Shown here piece by piece: positions 9,907 through 19,431 of a stretch of 64,000 bases of DNA. Position numbers and translations under genes: made by a program. The notes beneath the pieces are model-generated. The model searched no databases. It saw only the letters and a list, made by a program, of their open reading frames with translations, and was not told the origin of the DNA. The stretch spans positions 16,681 through 80,680 of the forward strand of contig NZ_JANFAK020000018.1 of assembly GCF_024721315.2 (NCBI RefSeq), given 5' to 3'. This DNA comes from Streptomyces sp. Isolate_45 (lineage in GTDB: Bacteria > Actinomycetota > Actinomycetes > Streptomycetales > Streptomycetaceae). Every line of letters begins with the position of its first letter. The first letter of the stretch is position 1.

Positions 9907-10581
9907 GTGAGCCTCGCCGCACTGCTCGTCCTCGCCGACGGCCGCTTCCCCGCCGGAGGGCACGCGCACTCCGGCGGGGCGGAGGCGGCCTGCAAGGCCG
10001 GACGCGTCCACGACGCCACCACCCTGGCCGCGTTCTGCCGGGGCCGGCTGCACACCGCCGGCCTCACCTCCGCCGGCCTCGCCGCCGCCGCGGCCCTCGG
10101 CCTGGACCCCGCCGCACTCGACGAGGCCGCCGACGCGCGCACCCCCTCGCCCGCGTTGCGCACCGCCGCGCGGCGCCTGGGACGGCAATTGCTGCGGGCC
10201 GCCCGCGCCACCTGGCCGGACCCGGCGCTGGACGCGCTTGCCGCCGCCTTCCCGCGCGGGGCGCACCAGCCGGTGGTGTTGGGCCTCGCCGCCCGGGCGG
10301 CCGGGCTCGGACCGCTGGAGGCCGCGCACGTGGCGGCGTACGAGAGCGTCAGCGGGCCCGCCACCGCCACGGTACGGCTGCTGGGACTGGACCCCTTCGA
10401 GGCGAGCGGGGTGCTGGCCCGGCTGGCCCCCGAGCTGGACGCCGTGGCCGCGCGGGCGGCCGAGGCCGCCCTACTGGCCCGCTCCCGGGGCCCGAGCGCA
10501 CTGCCCGCGGCCTCCTCGATCCTGCTGGACATCGCCGCCGAGGCCCATGCCGCCTGGCCCGTACGCCTCTTCGCTTCCTGA
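9907..10581 (+). CDS. ureF: Urease accessory protein UreF
   Basis: All-helical accessory factor of 224 residues that, with UreD and UreG, delivers nickel to the apo-urease. The N-terminal [19 protein letters not shown] block is diagnostic (compare the usual DSxxPxGxFxHSxG). The GTG start lies 34 bp after the ureC stop; the upstream CGGGAGCTCCCGCG can form a small hairpin but also carries GGGAG as a ribosome site. Confidence 0.93.
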   Translation: MSLAALLVLADGRFPAGGHAHSGGAEAACKAGRVHDATTLAAFCRGRLHTAGLTSAGLAAAAALGLDPAALDEAADARTPSPALRTAARRLGRQLLRAARATWPDPALDALAAAFPRGAHQPVVLGLAARAAGLGPLEAAHVAAYESVSGPATATVRLLGLDPFEASGVLARLAPELDAVAARAAEAALLARSRGPSALPAASSILLDIAAEAHAAWPVRLFAS

Positions 10582-10603
10582 CCACTCAGAAGGAGCCCCC
10601 CCC

Positions 10604-11299
10604 ATGCACCTCGACCACGACGTGATCCCGACCCACCGGCACACCCACAGCGCCGCCCCGCTGCGGGCCGACGGCAGCAGGCGTGCCCTGCGGATCGGCC
10701 TCGGCGGGCCCGTCGGTTCCGGGAAGACCGCCACCGTCGCCGCCCTCTGCCGGAGCCTGCGCGCCGAACTGTCGATGGCCGTCGTCACCAACGACATCTA
10801 CACGCGGGAGGACGCCGAGTTCCTGCTCCGCGAGGCGGTGCTGCCGCCCGAGCGGATCGCCGCCGTCGAGACCGGGGCCTGCCCGCACACCGCGATCCGC
10901 GACGACATCTCCGCCAACCTGGAGGCCGTCGAGGAACTGGAGGAGGCCTTCCTGCACAGCGGCCCCCTCGACCTGATCCTCGTCGAGTCCGGCGGGGACA
11001 ACCTCACCGCCACCTTCTCCCGGGGCCTGGTCGACGCCCAGATCTTCGTCATCGACGTGGCCGGGGGCGACGACATCCCCCGCAAGGGCGGGCCCGGCGT
11101 CACCACCGCCGACCTGTTGGTCGTCAACAAGACCGACCTCGCACCGCACGTCGGCTCCGACCTCGGCCGGATGGCCCGCGACGCGGCCGAGCAGCGCGGT
11201 GAGTTGCCGGTCACCTTCCAGTCCCTGCGCGGCGCCGACGGCGTGGCCCCCGTGGCCGCCTGGGTGCGCGAGCGGATCGCGGCCTGGTCCGTACGGTGA
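10604..11299 (+). CDS. ureG: Urease accessory GTPase UreG
   Basis: SIMIBI-class GTPase that powers nickel insertion; 231 residues. It has Walker [11 protein letters not shown], the [12 protein letters not shown] switch region, the nickel-binding Cys-Pro-His in [21 protein letters not shown] and the NKTD specificity motif. The first residues (HLDHD...HRHTH) are His-rich, a feature that in other UreG proteins helps bind nickel and could partly replace the missing UreE. The ATG has AGAAGGAG nine bases upstream. The stop overlaps the ureD start (GTGA). Confidence 0.96.
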   Translation: MHLDHDVIPTHRHTHSAAPLRADGSRRALRIGLGGPVGSGKTATVAALCRSLRAELSMAVVTNDIYTREDAEFLLREAVLPPERIAAVETGACPHTAIRDDISANLEAVEELEEAFLHSGPLDLILVESGGDNLTATFSRGLVDAQIFVIDVAGGDDIPRKGGPGVTTADLLVVNKTDLAPHVGSDLGRMARDAAEQRGELPVTFQSLRGADGVAPVAAWVRERIAAWSVR

Positions 11300-12105
11300 C
11301 CCCCGCACCCGCCGTCCCGCCGTCCCCGGCGCCCCCCACCGCCCCACCCGCGGCCGGCATGTCGGCCACCGCCCGGATCGAGGCCGTCGCCGACGGGAGG
11401 GGCGGCACAGCCCTGCCGCTCCTGGCGGGGGAGGGACCGCTCGCCCTGCGCCGCATCCGGGGCGCCGCGGGCGAGGCGGAGGTGATGCTGGTCGGTGCGA
11501 TGAGCGCCCCCCTCGGCGGCGACCACCTCACGGTCGAGGCGGCGGCGGGACCCGGCGCGCGCCTCGCCGTACGTTCGGCGGCCGCCACCCTGGCCCTGCC
11601 GGGCCGGGGTGGCGAACCGGCGCGGTACGACGTACGGCTGACCCTCGCCGGGGACGCGGCCGTGCGCTGGCTCCCGGAGCAGTTGGTCTCCGTGCGCGGC
11701 AGCGACCTGCGCGTGCGCACCCGGGTCGAACTGGCGTCGGCCGCCCGGCTGGTGCTGCGGGAGGAGCAGGTGCTGGGCCGGAGCGGCGAGGGCCCCGGCC
11801 TGCTGCGCAGCCGGCTCACCGTCACCCGGGACCGCCGCACCCTGCTCGACCAGGACACCGCCTGCGGCCCCGGCGCGCCGGGCGGCTGGGACGGACCGGC
11901 GGGACTCGCCGGACACCGGGCGCTCGGCCAGCTCCTGGTCGTGGACCCGGCGTTCGCCGCGGCTCCGCCGGCCGCCGCGGTCCTGGGGGAGTTCGCGGCG
12001 GCCACCCCGCTGGCCGGCCCGGCCGTACTGGTGACGGCCCTGGCCCCCGACGCGCTGCGGCTGCGCGAGCTCCTGGACGCGGCCTGCCGTACGTACGGTT
12101 GGTGA
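11296..12105 (+). CDS. ureD: Urease accessory protein UreD
   Basis: The 269-residue UreD/UreH family protein forms the scaffold (UreDFG) that binds apo-urease. Recognisable segments are the domain start [44 protein letters not shown] and [18 protein letters not shown]. The GTG start overlaps the ureG stop (GTGA). An internal ATG (residue 22) begins the conserved domain and is an alternative start. Last gene of the urease operon; no ureE follows. Confidence 0.9.
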   Translation: MTPAPAVPPSPAPPTAPPAAGMSATARIEAVADGRGGTALPLLAGEGPLALRRIRGAAGEAEVMLVGAMSAPLGGDHLTVEAAAGPGARLAVRSAAATLALPGRGGEPARYDVRLTLAGDAAVRWLPEQLVSVRGSDLRVRTRVELASAARLVLREEQVLGRSGEGPGLLRSRLTVTRDRRTLLDQDTACGPGAPGGWDGPAGLAGHRALGQLLVVDPAFAAAPPAAAVLGEFAAATPLAGPAVLVTALAPDALRLRELLDAACRTYGW

Positions 12106-12301
12106 CGGTAGGTCAAAATCGACGGTCGACGACACCCGACACCGGTCAGCGGTACAGGCCTCTCCGGTTATCGGGTTGGCAAAGAACGGGCCCGGGCCCT
12201 GTCGCCGGGTACGAGCCAGGCACCAGGATCCCCTTGCACCCCGAGATCCAGGCAGACCGACCGGCCGCCCATGGCGGCACCTACGCAAGGGGAACCACCA
12301 C

Positions 12302-13966
12302 GTGATACGTACCGCGGCGCTGGGGAGCGCCGCCACTCTCGTCACCGGCGCACTGGCCGCAGGCCTGTTGCTCGCGACACCCGCCACGGCGGCTCCGGCC
12401 GACCGTGACAACGGATCCGCCGAGGCGGTCGGGGTACGGATCGCCGCCGCGCGCGCCGCGCGGACCGGCATCGACTGGAAGGACTGTCCGGCCGACTGGG
12501 GCTTCGAGAAGCCGATCCAGTGCGGCTGGGTCAAGGTCCCGCTCGACTACACGAAGCCCTTCGGCAAGACCATCGACCTCGCCGTCGACCGCGCGGTCAG
12601 CACCGGGACCAAGGAGGAGCGCCAGGGCGCCCTCGTCTACAACCCCGGCGGCCCCGGCGGCTCCGGCATGCGCTTCCCGCGCCGGGTCACCACCAAGAGC
12701 CCGCTGTGGGTGAACACCTCGAAGGCCTACGACTTCGTCGGCTTCGACCCCCGCGGCGTGGGGCACTCCGCACCGATCTCCTGCGTCGACCCCCAGGAGT
12801 TCGTGAAGGCCCCCAAGGCCGACCCGGTCCCCTCCAACGAGGCCGACAAGCGCGCCCAGCGCAAGCTCGCCGCCGAGTACGCGGACGGCTGCAAGGAGCG
12901 CAGCGGCGAGATGCTGCCGCACATGACCACCCCCAACACCGCGCGCGACCTGGACGTCATCCGGGCCGCCCTCGGCGAGCAGAAGCTGAACTTCCTCGGC
13001 GTCTCCTACGGCACCTACCTGGGCGGGGTCTACGCGACCCTGTTCCCGACCCACGTGCGCCGCATGATCGTCGACAGCGTGGTCGACCCCGACCAGGACA
13101 ACATCTGGTACGAGGCCAACCTCGGTCAGGACGTCGCCTTCCAGATGCGCTGGAACGACTGGCAGGACTGGGTCGCGAAGAACGACAGCGTCTTCCACAT
13201 CGGCGACACCCGCGCAAAGGTCGAGGCCAAGTACCAGGAGCTGCGCGCCACCGCCAAGGCCAACCCCATCGGCGGGGTCGTCGGCCCGGCCGAGCTGATC
13301 GGCTTCTTCCAGGGCGCCCCCTACTACGACTCCTCCTGGGTGCCCGTCGCCCAGACCTGGAGCGCGTACCTCGCGGGTGACACCCAGGCGTTGGTCGACG
13401 CGATCGCCCCGGACATGTCCGACACGGTGGGCAACGCGGCGTCGGAGAACGGCAACGCCGTCTACACCGCCGTCGAGTGCGCCGACGCCAAGTGGCCCAC
13501 CAGCTGGGCCAAGTGGGACCGCGACAACACCAAGCTGCACCAGAAGTACCCGTTCCTGACCTGGTCCAACGCGTGGATGAACCTGCCCTGCGCGACCTGG
13601 AAGTCCAAGCAGAGCACCCCGATCGAGGTCGGTGCCAAGCGCGGCCTGCCGCCGGTGCTGATCGTCCAGTCCGAGCGGGACGCGGCCACCCCGTACAAGG
13701 GCGCCGTCTCGCTGCACAAGCGGCTGGCGGGCTCGCGCCTGATCACCGAGAAGAACGCCGGTTCGCACGGCGTCACCAGCCTGGTGAACCCCTGCGTCAA
13801 CACGCGGGTCGACACCTACCTGCTGACCGGCAAGGTCGACGCCAAGGACGTGACGTGCGCGCCGCACGCCACGCCGGTGCCGCCGGCCCCGGCCGCCGCG
13901 AAGTCGGCCGACCGGACGACCGGCTCCGACCTGCCGGCGCGCGAGGAGCTCCCGGCCGTCCGTTGA
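12302..13966 (+). CDS. Secreted alpha/beta-hydrolase, tripeptidyl aminopeptidase type (S33)
   Basis: The 554-residue exported serine peptidase has a Sec signal (VIRTAALGSAATLVTGAL...TPATAAPA, cleavage near residue 32). It has an alpha/beta-hydrolase core with NPGGPGGSG (oxyanion), FVGFDPRGVG, the nucleophile elbow GVSYGTYLGG, Asp in QSERDAATP and His in AGSHGV. The end resembles the TAP C-terminal domain with PC...TC cysteines. This is the SlpD/SlpE-tripeptidyl aminopeptidase family that clips N-terminal tripeptides outside the cell. GTG start with AAGGGGAACC upstream. It follows the urease operon by about 200 bp and has its own context. Confidence 0.9.
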   Translation: MIRTAALGSAATLVTGALAAGLLLATPATAAPADRDNGSAEAVGVRIAAARAARTGIDWKDCPADWGFEKPIQCGWVKVPLDYTKPFGKTIDLAVDRAVSTGTKEERQGALVYNPGGPGGSGMRFPRRVTTKSPLWVNTSKAYDFVGFDPRGVGHSAPISCVDPQEFVKAPKADPVPSNEADKRAQRKLAAEYADGCKERSGEMLPHMTTPNTARDLDVIRAALGEQKLNFLGVSYGTYLGGVYATLFPTHVRRMIVDSVVDPDQDNIWYEANLGQDVAFQMRWNDWQDWVAKNDSVFHIGDTRAKVEAKYQELRATAKANPIGGVVGPAELIGFFQGAPYYDSSWVPVAQTWSAYLAGDTQALVDAIAPDMSDTVGNAASENGNAVYTAVECADAKWPTSWAKWDRDNTKLHQKYPFLTWSNAWMNLPCATWKSKQSTPIEVGAKRGLPPVLIVQSERDAATPYKGAVSLHKRLAGSRLITEKNAGSHGVTSLVNPCVNTRVDTYLLTGKVDAKDVTCAPHATPVPPAPAAAKSADRTTGSDLPAREELPAVR

Positions 13967-14003
13967 GACCCCGGAAGCACTGACGTGAGGTGAGGGAGAA
14001 GGC

Positions 14004-14711
14004 TCAGCGCCCCGGGCGCCGGGCCTTCTTCCGCTTCTCCTCCTCGGCCTTGACCTCGGCCGCGTACCGGTCGACGTACTCCTGGCCGGAGAGCCCGAGG
14101 ATCGCGTACATGATCTCGTCGGTGACGGCGCGCAGGACCGCCCGCTCGCCCTCCATCCCGGCGTACCGGGAGAAGTCCAGCGGGGCGCCGAAGCGGATCG
14201 TGACCCGCCGGACCTTCGGAAGCCTTTGGCCGGGAGGCTGGATCTCGAAGGTGCCCACCATCGCGCAGGGCACCACCGGCACCCCGGCGCCGAGCGCCAT
14301 CGCCGCCACCCCGACCTTGCCCTTGTACAGCCGTCCGTCGTGGGAGCGCGTGCCCTCGGGGTAGATGCCGAGCAGCTCGCCCTTGTTCAGGACCCCGAGC
14401 CCCTCGCGCAGCGCGGCCTTGCCGGCGTCCTTGCCGGAGCGGTCCACGGGGATCTGCCCGGCGCTGCGGAAGAAGGCGGCGGTCAGCCGGCCCTTGACCC
14501 CCGGCCCGGTGAAGTACTCGGCCTTCGCCAGGAAGGTGATCCTCCGCTTGAGGATCGCGGGCATGAGGAAATGGTCCGAGAAGGAGAGGTGGTTGCCCGC
14601 GACGATCGCGGCGCCCTCCGGGGGGATGTTCTCCAGTCCTTCGATCCGCGGCCGGAACAGCAGCCGCAGCAGCGGGCCGAGCAGGACGTGCTTGAGCAAG
14701 TGGTAGAACAC
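14004..14711 (-). CDS. 1-acyl-sn-glycerol-3-phosphate acyltransferase (PlsC-like)
   Basis: The 235-residue protein has the glycerolipid acyltransferase motifs: NHLSFSDH (HX4D catalytic dyad), the GQIPVDR block, YPEGTRSHDG (motif III) and VPVVPCAM (motif IV). It should acylate lysophosphatidate at the inner membrane face, or a related lipid. The N-terminus is hydrophobic-amphipathic (FYHLLKHVLLGPLLRLLF) and the C-terminus is Lys/Arg/Glu-rich. GTG start with GGGAG seven bases upstream. It converges on the S33 peptidase with a 37-bp gap. Confidence 0.9.
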   Translation of the reverse strand: MFYHLLKHVLLGPLLRLLFRPRIEGLENIPPEGAAIVAGNHLSFSDHFLMPAILKRRITFLAKAEYFTGPGVKGRLTAAFFRSAGQIPVDRSGKDAGKAALREGLGVLNKGELLGIYPEGTRSHDGRLYKGKVGVAAMALGAGVPVVPCAMVGTFEIQPPGQRLPKVRRVTIRFGAPLDFSRYAGMEGERAVLRAVTDEIMYAILGLSGQEYVDRYAAEVKAEEEKRKKARRPGR

Positions 14712-14844
14712 CGGGCGGCTCCCGTCGATGCCTCAAGGTCACGACCATCCTACGGACAGTCAGGCACGGAGCAGGAGGGGTGGGCGCGGCCCGAGGCGCG
14801 ACGGGGCACGGACCCGCGCCGGGCGGCACCCGCCGGGCGGGCCG

Positions 14845-15003
14845 TCAGACGTTGCGGGAGGCGGCCAGTCCGAGGGTCAACAGCCCCAGCACGATCCAGC
14901 CGAACCACAGCCAGCCGTTGCTGCCGAGGACCACGGAGTATGCCGAGACGGCCACCAGGGCGGCGAAGGTCGTGACGGCCATCGCCTTAACGGATCCGGT
15001 CAT
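14845..15003 (-). CDS. Small membrane protein, 52 aa
   Basis: Starting at the ATG at 15003 the frame encodes MTGSVKAMAVTTFAALVAVS and one long or two short hydrophobic helices (about residues 7-26 and 28-46), ending AASRNV. It is immediately downstream of the CtaG-like gene in the same direction (32 bp), so it is probably co-transcribed and may have a small accessory role in oxidase assembly. No named family is recognised. The ribosome site is weak (GGGG). Confidence 0.65.
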   Translation of the reverse strand: MTGSVKAMAVTTFAALVAVSAYSVVLGSNGWLWFGWIVLGLLTLGLAASRNV

Positions 15004-15035
15004 GCCCCATGGTGGCGCGGGAGGGTGCCCCCGCG

Positions 15036-15992
15036 CTACTGGCCGCGCCCTTGGAGCGAGGCGAGATACGAGTTGTACGCCGCGAGCTCCTGGTCGCCGT
15101 CCCGGTCCGCGGCCCGGTCCGAGCGCTTCGCGGCCCGCTGCTCCGAGTGGTACCACTGGTAGACCAGCGCGATCAGGACCAGCACGGAGGGGATCTCGCT
15201 GAAGGCCCAGGCGATGCCGCCGCCCCACTGCTGGTCGAGCAGGGGGTCGATGCCGAGGGAGGCCGGGGGGCTCGCGTACGTCCCGATCATCGGCTCACTG
15301 GCCATCATCAGCGCGATGCCGAAGAAGGCGTGGAAGGGCATGCCCGCGAACAGTTCCAGCATCCGCATCACGTAGCCGGGACGGTGCGGGCCCGGGTCCA
15401 CGCCCATGATCGGCCAGAAGAAGATCAGGCCGACCGCGAGGAAGTGGACCATCATCGCGATGTGCCCGGTCCGGCTCTCCATGAGGAAGTCGAAGAGCGG
15501 GGTGAAGTACAGCCCGTAGAGGCTGGCGATGAACATCGGAATGGTGAAGGCCGGGTGGGTGACGATCCGCATGTACCGGCTGTGCAGCAGCTTCAGCAGC
15601 AATTCGCGCGGGCCCTTGCGGCCGCGCCCGGCGGGCGGCAGCGCGCGCAGCGCCAGCGTGACCGGGGCGCCGAGCAGCAGCAGGATCGGGGTGATCATGC
15701 TGATCACCATGTGCTGGACCATGTGCACGCTGAACATGACCATGCCGTAGTCGTTCAGCTTGGTGCACATCACCAGGATCACCGTCAGGACGCCGACGGT
15801 GAAGGCGATCGTCCGACCGACCGGCCAGGCGTCGCCGCGCCGGCGCAGCCGCAGCACGCCCCACGCGTAGAGGGCCAGCCCGGCCAGCGACGCGAACAGG
15901 AAGAAGGCGTCGAAGGAGAACTCCAGCCCGCGCCCGAGAGTGAACGGCGGCATGTCCATGTGCATGTCCATGCCGTGCCCGCTGTGATCCAT
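15036..15992 (-). CDS. Cytochrome c oxidase assembly protein, caa3 CtaG family
   Basis: The 318-residue integral membrane protein has about seven predicted helices and the CtaG_Bacillus-type motifs VHMVQHMVISMITP, THPAFTIPMF, LESRTGHIAMMVHF and GMPFHAFFGIALM. The family helps metallate cytochrome oxidase or handle copper at the membrane. The start is the ATG with GGGAG eight bases upstream; a GTG 11 codons earlier is possible. The mature N-terminus, MDHSGHGMDMHMDMPP, is a Met/His copper-binding type sequence. No copper chaperone gene is adjacent. Confidence 0.88.
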   Translation of the reverse strand: MDHSGHGMDMHMDMPPFTLGRGLEFSFDAFFLFASLAGLALYAWGVLRLRRRGDAWPVGRTIAFTVGVLTVILVMCTKLNDYGMVMFSVHMVQHMVISMITPILLLLGAPVTLALRALPPAGRGRKGPRELLLKLLHSRYMRIVTHPAFTIPMFIASLYGLYFTPLFDFLMESRTGHIAMMVHFLAVGLIFFWPIMGVDPGPHRPGYVMRMLELFAGMPFHAFFGIALMMASEPMIGTYASPPASLGIDPLLDQQWGGGIAWAFSEIPSVLVLIALVYQWYHSEQRAAKRSDRAADRDGDQELAAYNSYLASLQGRGQ

Positions 15993-16083
15993 CTGTTCAC
16001 TCCCTTGACCGTGGTGCTCCACCACAGTAATGGGGCCCCCGGAAGCGAACGCGTCCGGGGGCGCCCTCAGAAGGGGGGAAACA

Positions 16084-17109
16084 TCACAGAACGGTCTGGG
16101 CCTCTTCGTACCGCTCGGCGGGCACCGTCTTGAGCGTCTCCACGGCCCCGGCGAGCGGAACCATCTCGATGTCGGTACCGCGCAGGGCGGTCATCATGCC
16201 GAACTCGCCGCGGTGCGCCGCCTCGACCGCGTGCCAGCCGAAGCGGGTCGCGAGGACCCGGTCGTACGCGGTGGGCGTGCCCCCGCGCTGGACGTGGCCC
16301 AGGATCACCGGACGGGCCTCCTTGCCGAGGCGCTCCTCCAGTTCGACGGCGAGCCGGTTGCCGATGCCGGCGAACCGCTCGTGACCGTAGATGTCGGTGC
16401 CGCCCTGCTCCAGGGCCATCGAGCCCTCGGCCGGCTTGGCGCCCTCGGCGACGACGACGATCGCGAACCGCTTGCCCGCCTCGAACCGCTCGCCGACGAT
16501 CGCCGTCAGCTCATCGATGTCGAAGGGCCGCTCCGGCACGACGATGGCGTGCGCGCCGGCCGCCATGCCCGAGTGCAGCGCGATCCAGCCGGTGTGGCGG
16601 CCCATGACCTCGACGACCATCACGCGCTGGTGCGATTCGGCGGTGGTCTTCAGTCGGTCCAGGGCCTCGGTGGCGACGCCCACGGCCGTGTCGAAGCCGA
16701 AGGTCACATCGGTCGAGGCGATGTCGTTGTCGATCGTCTTCGGCACGCCGACGATCGGCAGCCCGCCCTGCGACAGCAGGTGGGCGGCCTTCAGGGTGCC
16801 CTCGCCGCCGATCGGGATGATGGCGTCGAGACCGAGGTCCGTGACGTGTCCGCGGGCCCGCTCCACACCGTCGCGCAGGTGCGCGGGCTGGACGCGGGAG
16901 GAGCCGAGGATGGTGCCGCCGCGGGCCAGGATGCCGCTGACGGCGTCCAGGTCGAGCTTGCGGTAGTCGCACTCCAGCAGGCCGCGCCAGCCGTCGTGGA
17001 AGCCGATCACCTCGTCGCCGTGGTCGACTACGGCGCGGTGCACGACGGAACGGATGACGGCATTGAGGCCGGGGCAGTCGCCTCCGGAAGTGAGCACACC
17101 AATGCGCAT
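16084..17109 (-). CDS. pfkA: 6-phosphofructokinase (PfkA)
   Basis: The 341-residue glycolytic kinase converts fructose 6-phosphate to the 1,6-bisphosphate. Motifs are GGDCPGLNAVIR, GGTILGSSR, GGEGTLKAA (the glycine typical of ATP-dependent forms is kept, with Glu replacing the usual Asp), PKTIDNDI with the catalytic Asp, MGRHTGWIAL and GHVQRGGTPTAYDR. PKTIDND occurs in both PPi- and ATP-using mixed-substrate enzymes; the retained GxG argues for ATP. Start is the ATG for MRIGVLTSGG; only a distant AAGG is seen upstream. Confidence 0.95.
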   Translation of the reverse strand: MRIGVLTSGGDCPGLNAVIRSVVHRAVVDHGDEVIGFHDGWRGLLECDYRKLDLDAVSGILARGGTILGSSRVQPAHLRDGVERARGHVTDLGLDAIIPIGGEGTLKAAHLLSQGGLPIVGVPKTIDNDIASTDVTFGFDTAVGVATEALDRLKTTAESHQRVMVVEVMGRHTGWIALHSGMAAGAHAIVVPERPFDIDELTAIVGERFEAGKRFAIVVVAEGAKPAEGSMALEQGGTDIYGHERFAGIGNRLAVELEERLGKEARPVILGHVQRGGTPTAYDRVLATRFGWHAVEAAHRGEFGMMTALRGTDIEMVPLAGAVETLKTVPAERYEEAQTVL

Positions 17110-17246
17110 GGCAGGAGGAACCTTTGCAACGTGGGCCGACGACCGGACCACGTCGTCCGGTTGGAACTAACCGTCACCCTACAAGCGGATCCGCGATGGA
17201 CTGAACCATCCTCCACATGCTGGTCCGATCAATCGTACGAACGAAC

Positions 17247-17292
17247 GCACGCCGGGCCCGGATCCCCGCGGGGGGATCCGGGCCCGGCGTGC
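17247..17292 (-). terminator. Strong hairpin terminator after gatD
   Basis: Perfect 21-bp stem (arms 17247-17267 and 17272-17292, GCACGCCGGGCCCGG...) with a 4-nt GCGG loop. It lies 20 bp beyond the gatD stop and about 140 bp upstream of the pfkA start. No U tract follows, as is common for Streptomyces terminators. Confidence 0.85.
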
Positions 17293-17311
17293 GGTACGGC
17301 GCGGCCGCGCG

Positions 17312-18040
17312 TTACGCGGGCTGCGTGGCGGCGGCGATGCGCTCGGCTCGCAGCGCGTCGTACCAGCGGTCGTCTATGGCCGGCAGCGCGTTCACGTCGA
17401 GGGCCAGCTTCAGCAGCAGGTCCGCGATGAGCGGGTTGCGGGCCATCACGGGGCCGTGCATGTACGTACCGAAGACGGTGTCGTTGTACGCGCCCTCGGT
17501 GCCGTCACCGGTGCCGTTGCCGCGGCCCATGCTCACCCGGGCGAACGGGCGGGCCGTCGGGCCGAGGTGGGTGACGCCCTGGTGGTTCTCGAAGCCCGTC
17601 AGCTGCGGCAGGCCCAGGCGCGGGTCGATGTCCCCGAGGACGTCACCCACGCACCGCTCGCCCTCGCCGCGCACGGTGACCACGTCCAGCAGGCCGAGGC
17701 CCTCCTGGCGCTGGCCGACGTCGTTGACGAACTCCTGGCCGAGGATCTGGTACCCGGCGCACACCGAGAAGACGATCGCCCCGTTCGAGACGGCCCGCTC
17801 CAGACCGCCGTCGCGCAGCAGGCGCTCCGCGGCCAGTCGCTGCGGCCGGTCCTCACCGCCGCCGATCAGGTAGATGTCGCCCGACGTGGGGATCGGCTGG
17901 TCGCTGCGCACGTCCACGCGCTGCACGTCCAGGCCGCGCTGGCGCGCCCGGCGCTCCACGACGAGGGCGTTGCCCTGGTCTCCGTACGTGCTGAGCAGGT
18001 CGGGGTAGACCCACACCAGACGCAGGCTGTTGTCGCTCAT
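17312..18040 (-). CDS. gatD: Lipid II isoglutaminyl synthase, glutaminase subunit GatD
   Basis: The 242-residue class-I glutamine amidotransferase (CobB/CobQ-like) releases ammonia for MurT to amidate D-Glu of lipid II. The nucleophile is in VFSVCAGYQILG, the oxyanion segment in YLIGGGEDRPQ and the catalytic His in TYMHGPVMARN. The ATG is preceded by AGAGGACAAGAGC and lies 29 bp after murT, so the two form an operon. A strong hairpin follows. GatD length and context match the actinobacterial and staphylococcal pairs. Confidence 0.94.
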   Translation of the reverse strand: MSDNSLRLVWVYPDLLSTYGDQGNALVVERRARQRGLDVQRVDVRSDQPIPTSGDIYLIGGGEDRPQRLAAERLLRDGGLERAVSNGAIVFSVCAGYQILGQEFVNDVGQRQEGLGLLDVVTVRGEGERCVGDVLGDIDPRLGLPQLTGFENHQGVTHLGPTARPFARVSMGRGNGTGDGTEGAYNDTVFGTYMHGPVMARNPLIADLLLKLALDVNALPAIDDRWYDALRAERIAAATQPA

Positions 18041-18069
18041 GCTCTTGTCCTCTGCGTTTCTGACGGGGG

Positions 18070-19308
18070 CTAGTTGCCGACGCGGCGGCGCACGTCCTGG
18101 AAGGCGGTGTAGTTCGCGATCAGCTCGATCTGTCCGGGCGGCGCCAGCTGCACGGCCTCGTCGAGGGTCTCGCACACCCGGAAGTCCAGTCCCGCGACCT
18201 CCAGGCGGACCGCCAGGTCCAGCTTGCGGTCGCCGATCACGAAGATCGGGTGACCGGCCAGGCGCGGGTAGTCGACGTCCCACAGCCAGGAGGTGTCGGT
18301 GCCGTCGGCGCCGCGCGCGTTCACCGACAGGATCACCGGGGTCGGCGGCGGGTCGATCAGAGAAAACGTTTCGAGCCAGCCCGCGGGGTTCTTCGCGAGC
18401 AGCAGCCGCAGCTCGCGCCCCATGAAGTTGACGACGTCGTACCGGCCGGCCACCGCCTGCACCTGGTACATGCGCTCCAGCGCGACCTGCGGCGGCACGC
18501 CGAACACGGCGGCCACGGCGGCCGACTGCGCGGCGTTGGCCTTGTTGGCGCGGCCCGGCAGCTGGAGGTGGATCGGCCAGGCCGAACCGTGCGGGTCCAG
18601 TACGTGATCGCCGGAGAGGACCCAGCTCGGGGTCGGGCGGCGGAAACCGCACTCGGCGCAGAACCAGTCGTCGCCCGGACGCTGCATCACGCCACCGCAG
18701 GAGGGGCACGACCAGGCGTCGTCCTTCCACTCCTGACCGGCTGCGACCCACACGACGTTCTGCGAGGAGGAGGCCGACCACACGATCAGCGGGTCGTCGC
18801 AGTTCGCGACGATGACCGCCTTGGAGCCCTCCAGGCCCTCGCGCCACTTCTCGGCGAGCATGCGGGTCTCCGCCGCCCGGTCGAGCTGGTCGCGGGAGAG
18901 GTTGAGCAGGGCGATCACCTTGGGGGTGACGTCCCGGGCCACTCCGGCCAGGTACTTCTCGTCGACCTCGATGACGCCGTACTTGGCGTCCGAGCCGCCG
19001 GCCAGGGCCGAGGTGATGCCCGCCGGCATGTTGGCGCCCAGCGCGTTGGAGACGACCGGACCGGCGGCGCGCAGGGCCTCCGCGATCAGGCGGGTCGTCG
19101 TGGTCTTGCCGTTCGTCGCGGACACGAGGACGACATCGAGGTGCTGCGCCAGCGCGCCGAGAAGATCGGGGTCCAGCCTGAGTGCGACCTTGCCACCGAT
19201 TACCGATCCGCTTCCGCGTCCCGCGGCCCGCGACACCGCCGCCGCGGCCTTGCCCGCCGTCACGGCCAGCTTGGCCCGCGGCGAAAGCGGCTCCGTGTTG
19301 CCTGCCAT
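18070..19308 (-). CDS. murT: Lipid II isoglutaminyl synthase, ligase subunit MurT
   Basis: The 412-residue Mur-ligase-like ATPase has the P-loop SATNGKTTTTRLIAEAL, the Mur carbamylation/central domain, and an inserted zinc ribbon (CPSCGG...CAECG, about residues 205-225) that is diagnostic for MurT against other Mur ligases. The C-terminal DUF1727 domain spans about residues 300-410. With GatD it amidates the alpha-carboxyl of D-Glu in lipid II, needed for efficient cross-linking. The ATG has AAGGAGG upstream. The short N-terminus before the P-loop is normal for the family. Confidence 0.94.
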   Translation of the reverse strand: MAGNTEPLSPRAKLAVTAGKAAAAVSRAAGRGSGSVIGGKVALRLDPDLLGALAQHLDVVLVSATNGKTTTTRLIAEALRAAGPVVSNALGANMPAGITSALAGGSDAKYGVIEVDEKYLAGVARDVTPKVIALLNLSRDQLDRAAETRMLAEKWREGLEGSKAVIVANCDDPLIVWSASSSQNVVWVAAGQEWKDDAWSCPSCGGVMQRPGDDWFCAECGFRRPTPSWVLSGDHVLDPHGSAWPIHLQLPGRANKANAAQSAAVAAVFGVPPQVALERMYQVQAVAGRYDVVNFMGRELRLLLAKNPAGWLETFSLIDPPPTPVILSVNARGADGTDTSWLWDVDYPRLAGHPIFVIGDRKLDLAVRLEVAGLDFRVCETLDEAVQLAPPGQIELIANYTAFQDVRRRVGN

Positions 19309-19431
19309 CGTCCCTTGTCCTCCTTGCGTCGGTCGGCCCCAGCCTATCCAGTACCGGCCGCGGCCTTGACCGCGGCGCCCCCGGGCTGCCGCGGATCTCC
19401 TCATATATTCGCCCGTCGTACCCTTACGGCC

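Noticed and set aside
8106..10532. 808-codon minus-strand frame opposite ureC/ureF
   Set aside because: Antisense to genes with all urease active-site residues; composition is typical of the reverse frame of high-GC coding DNA.
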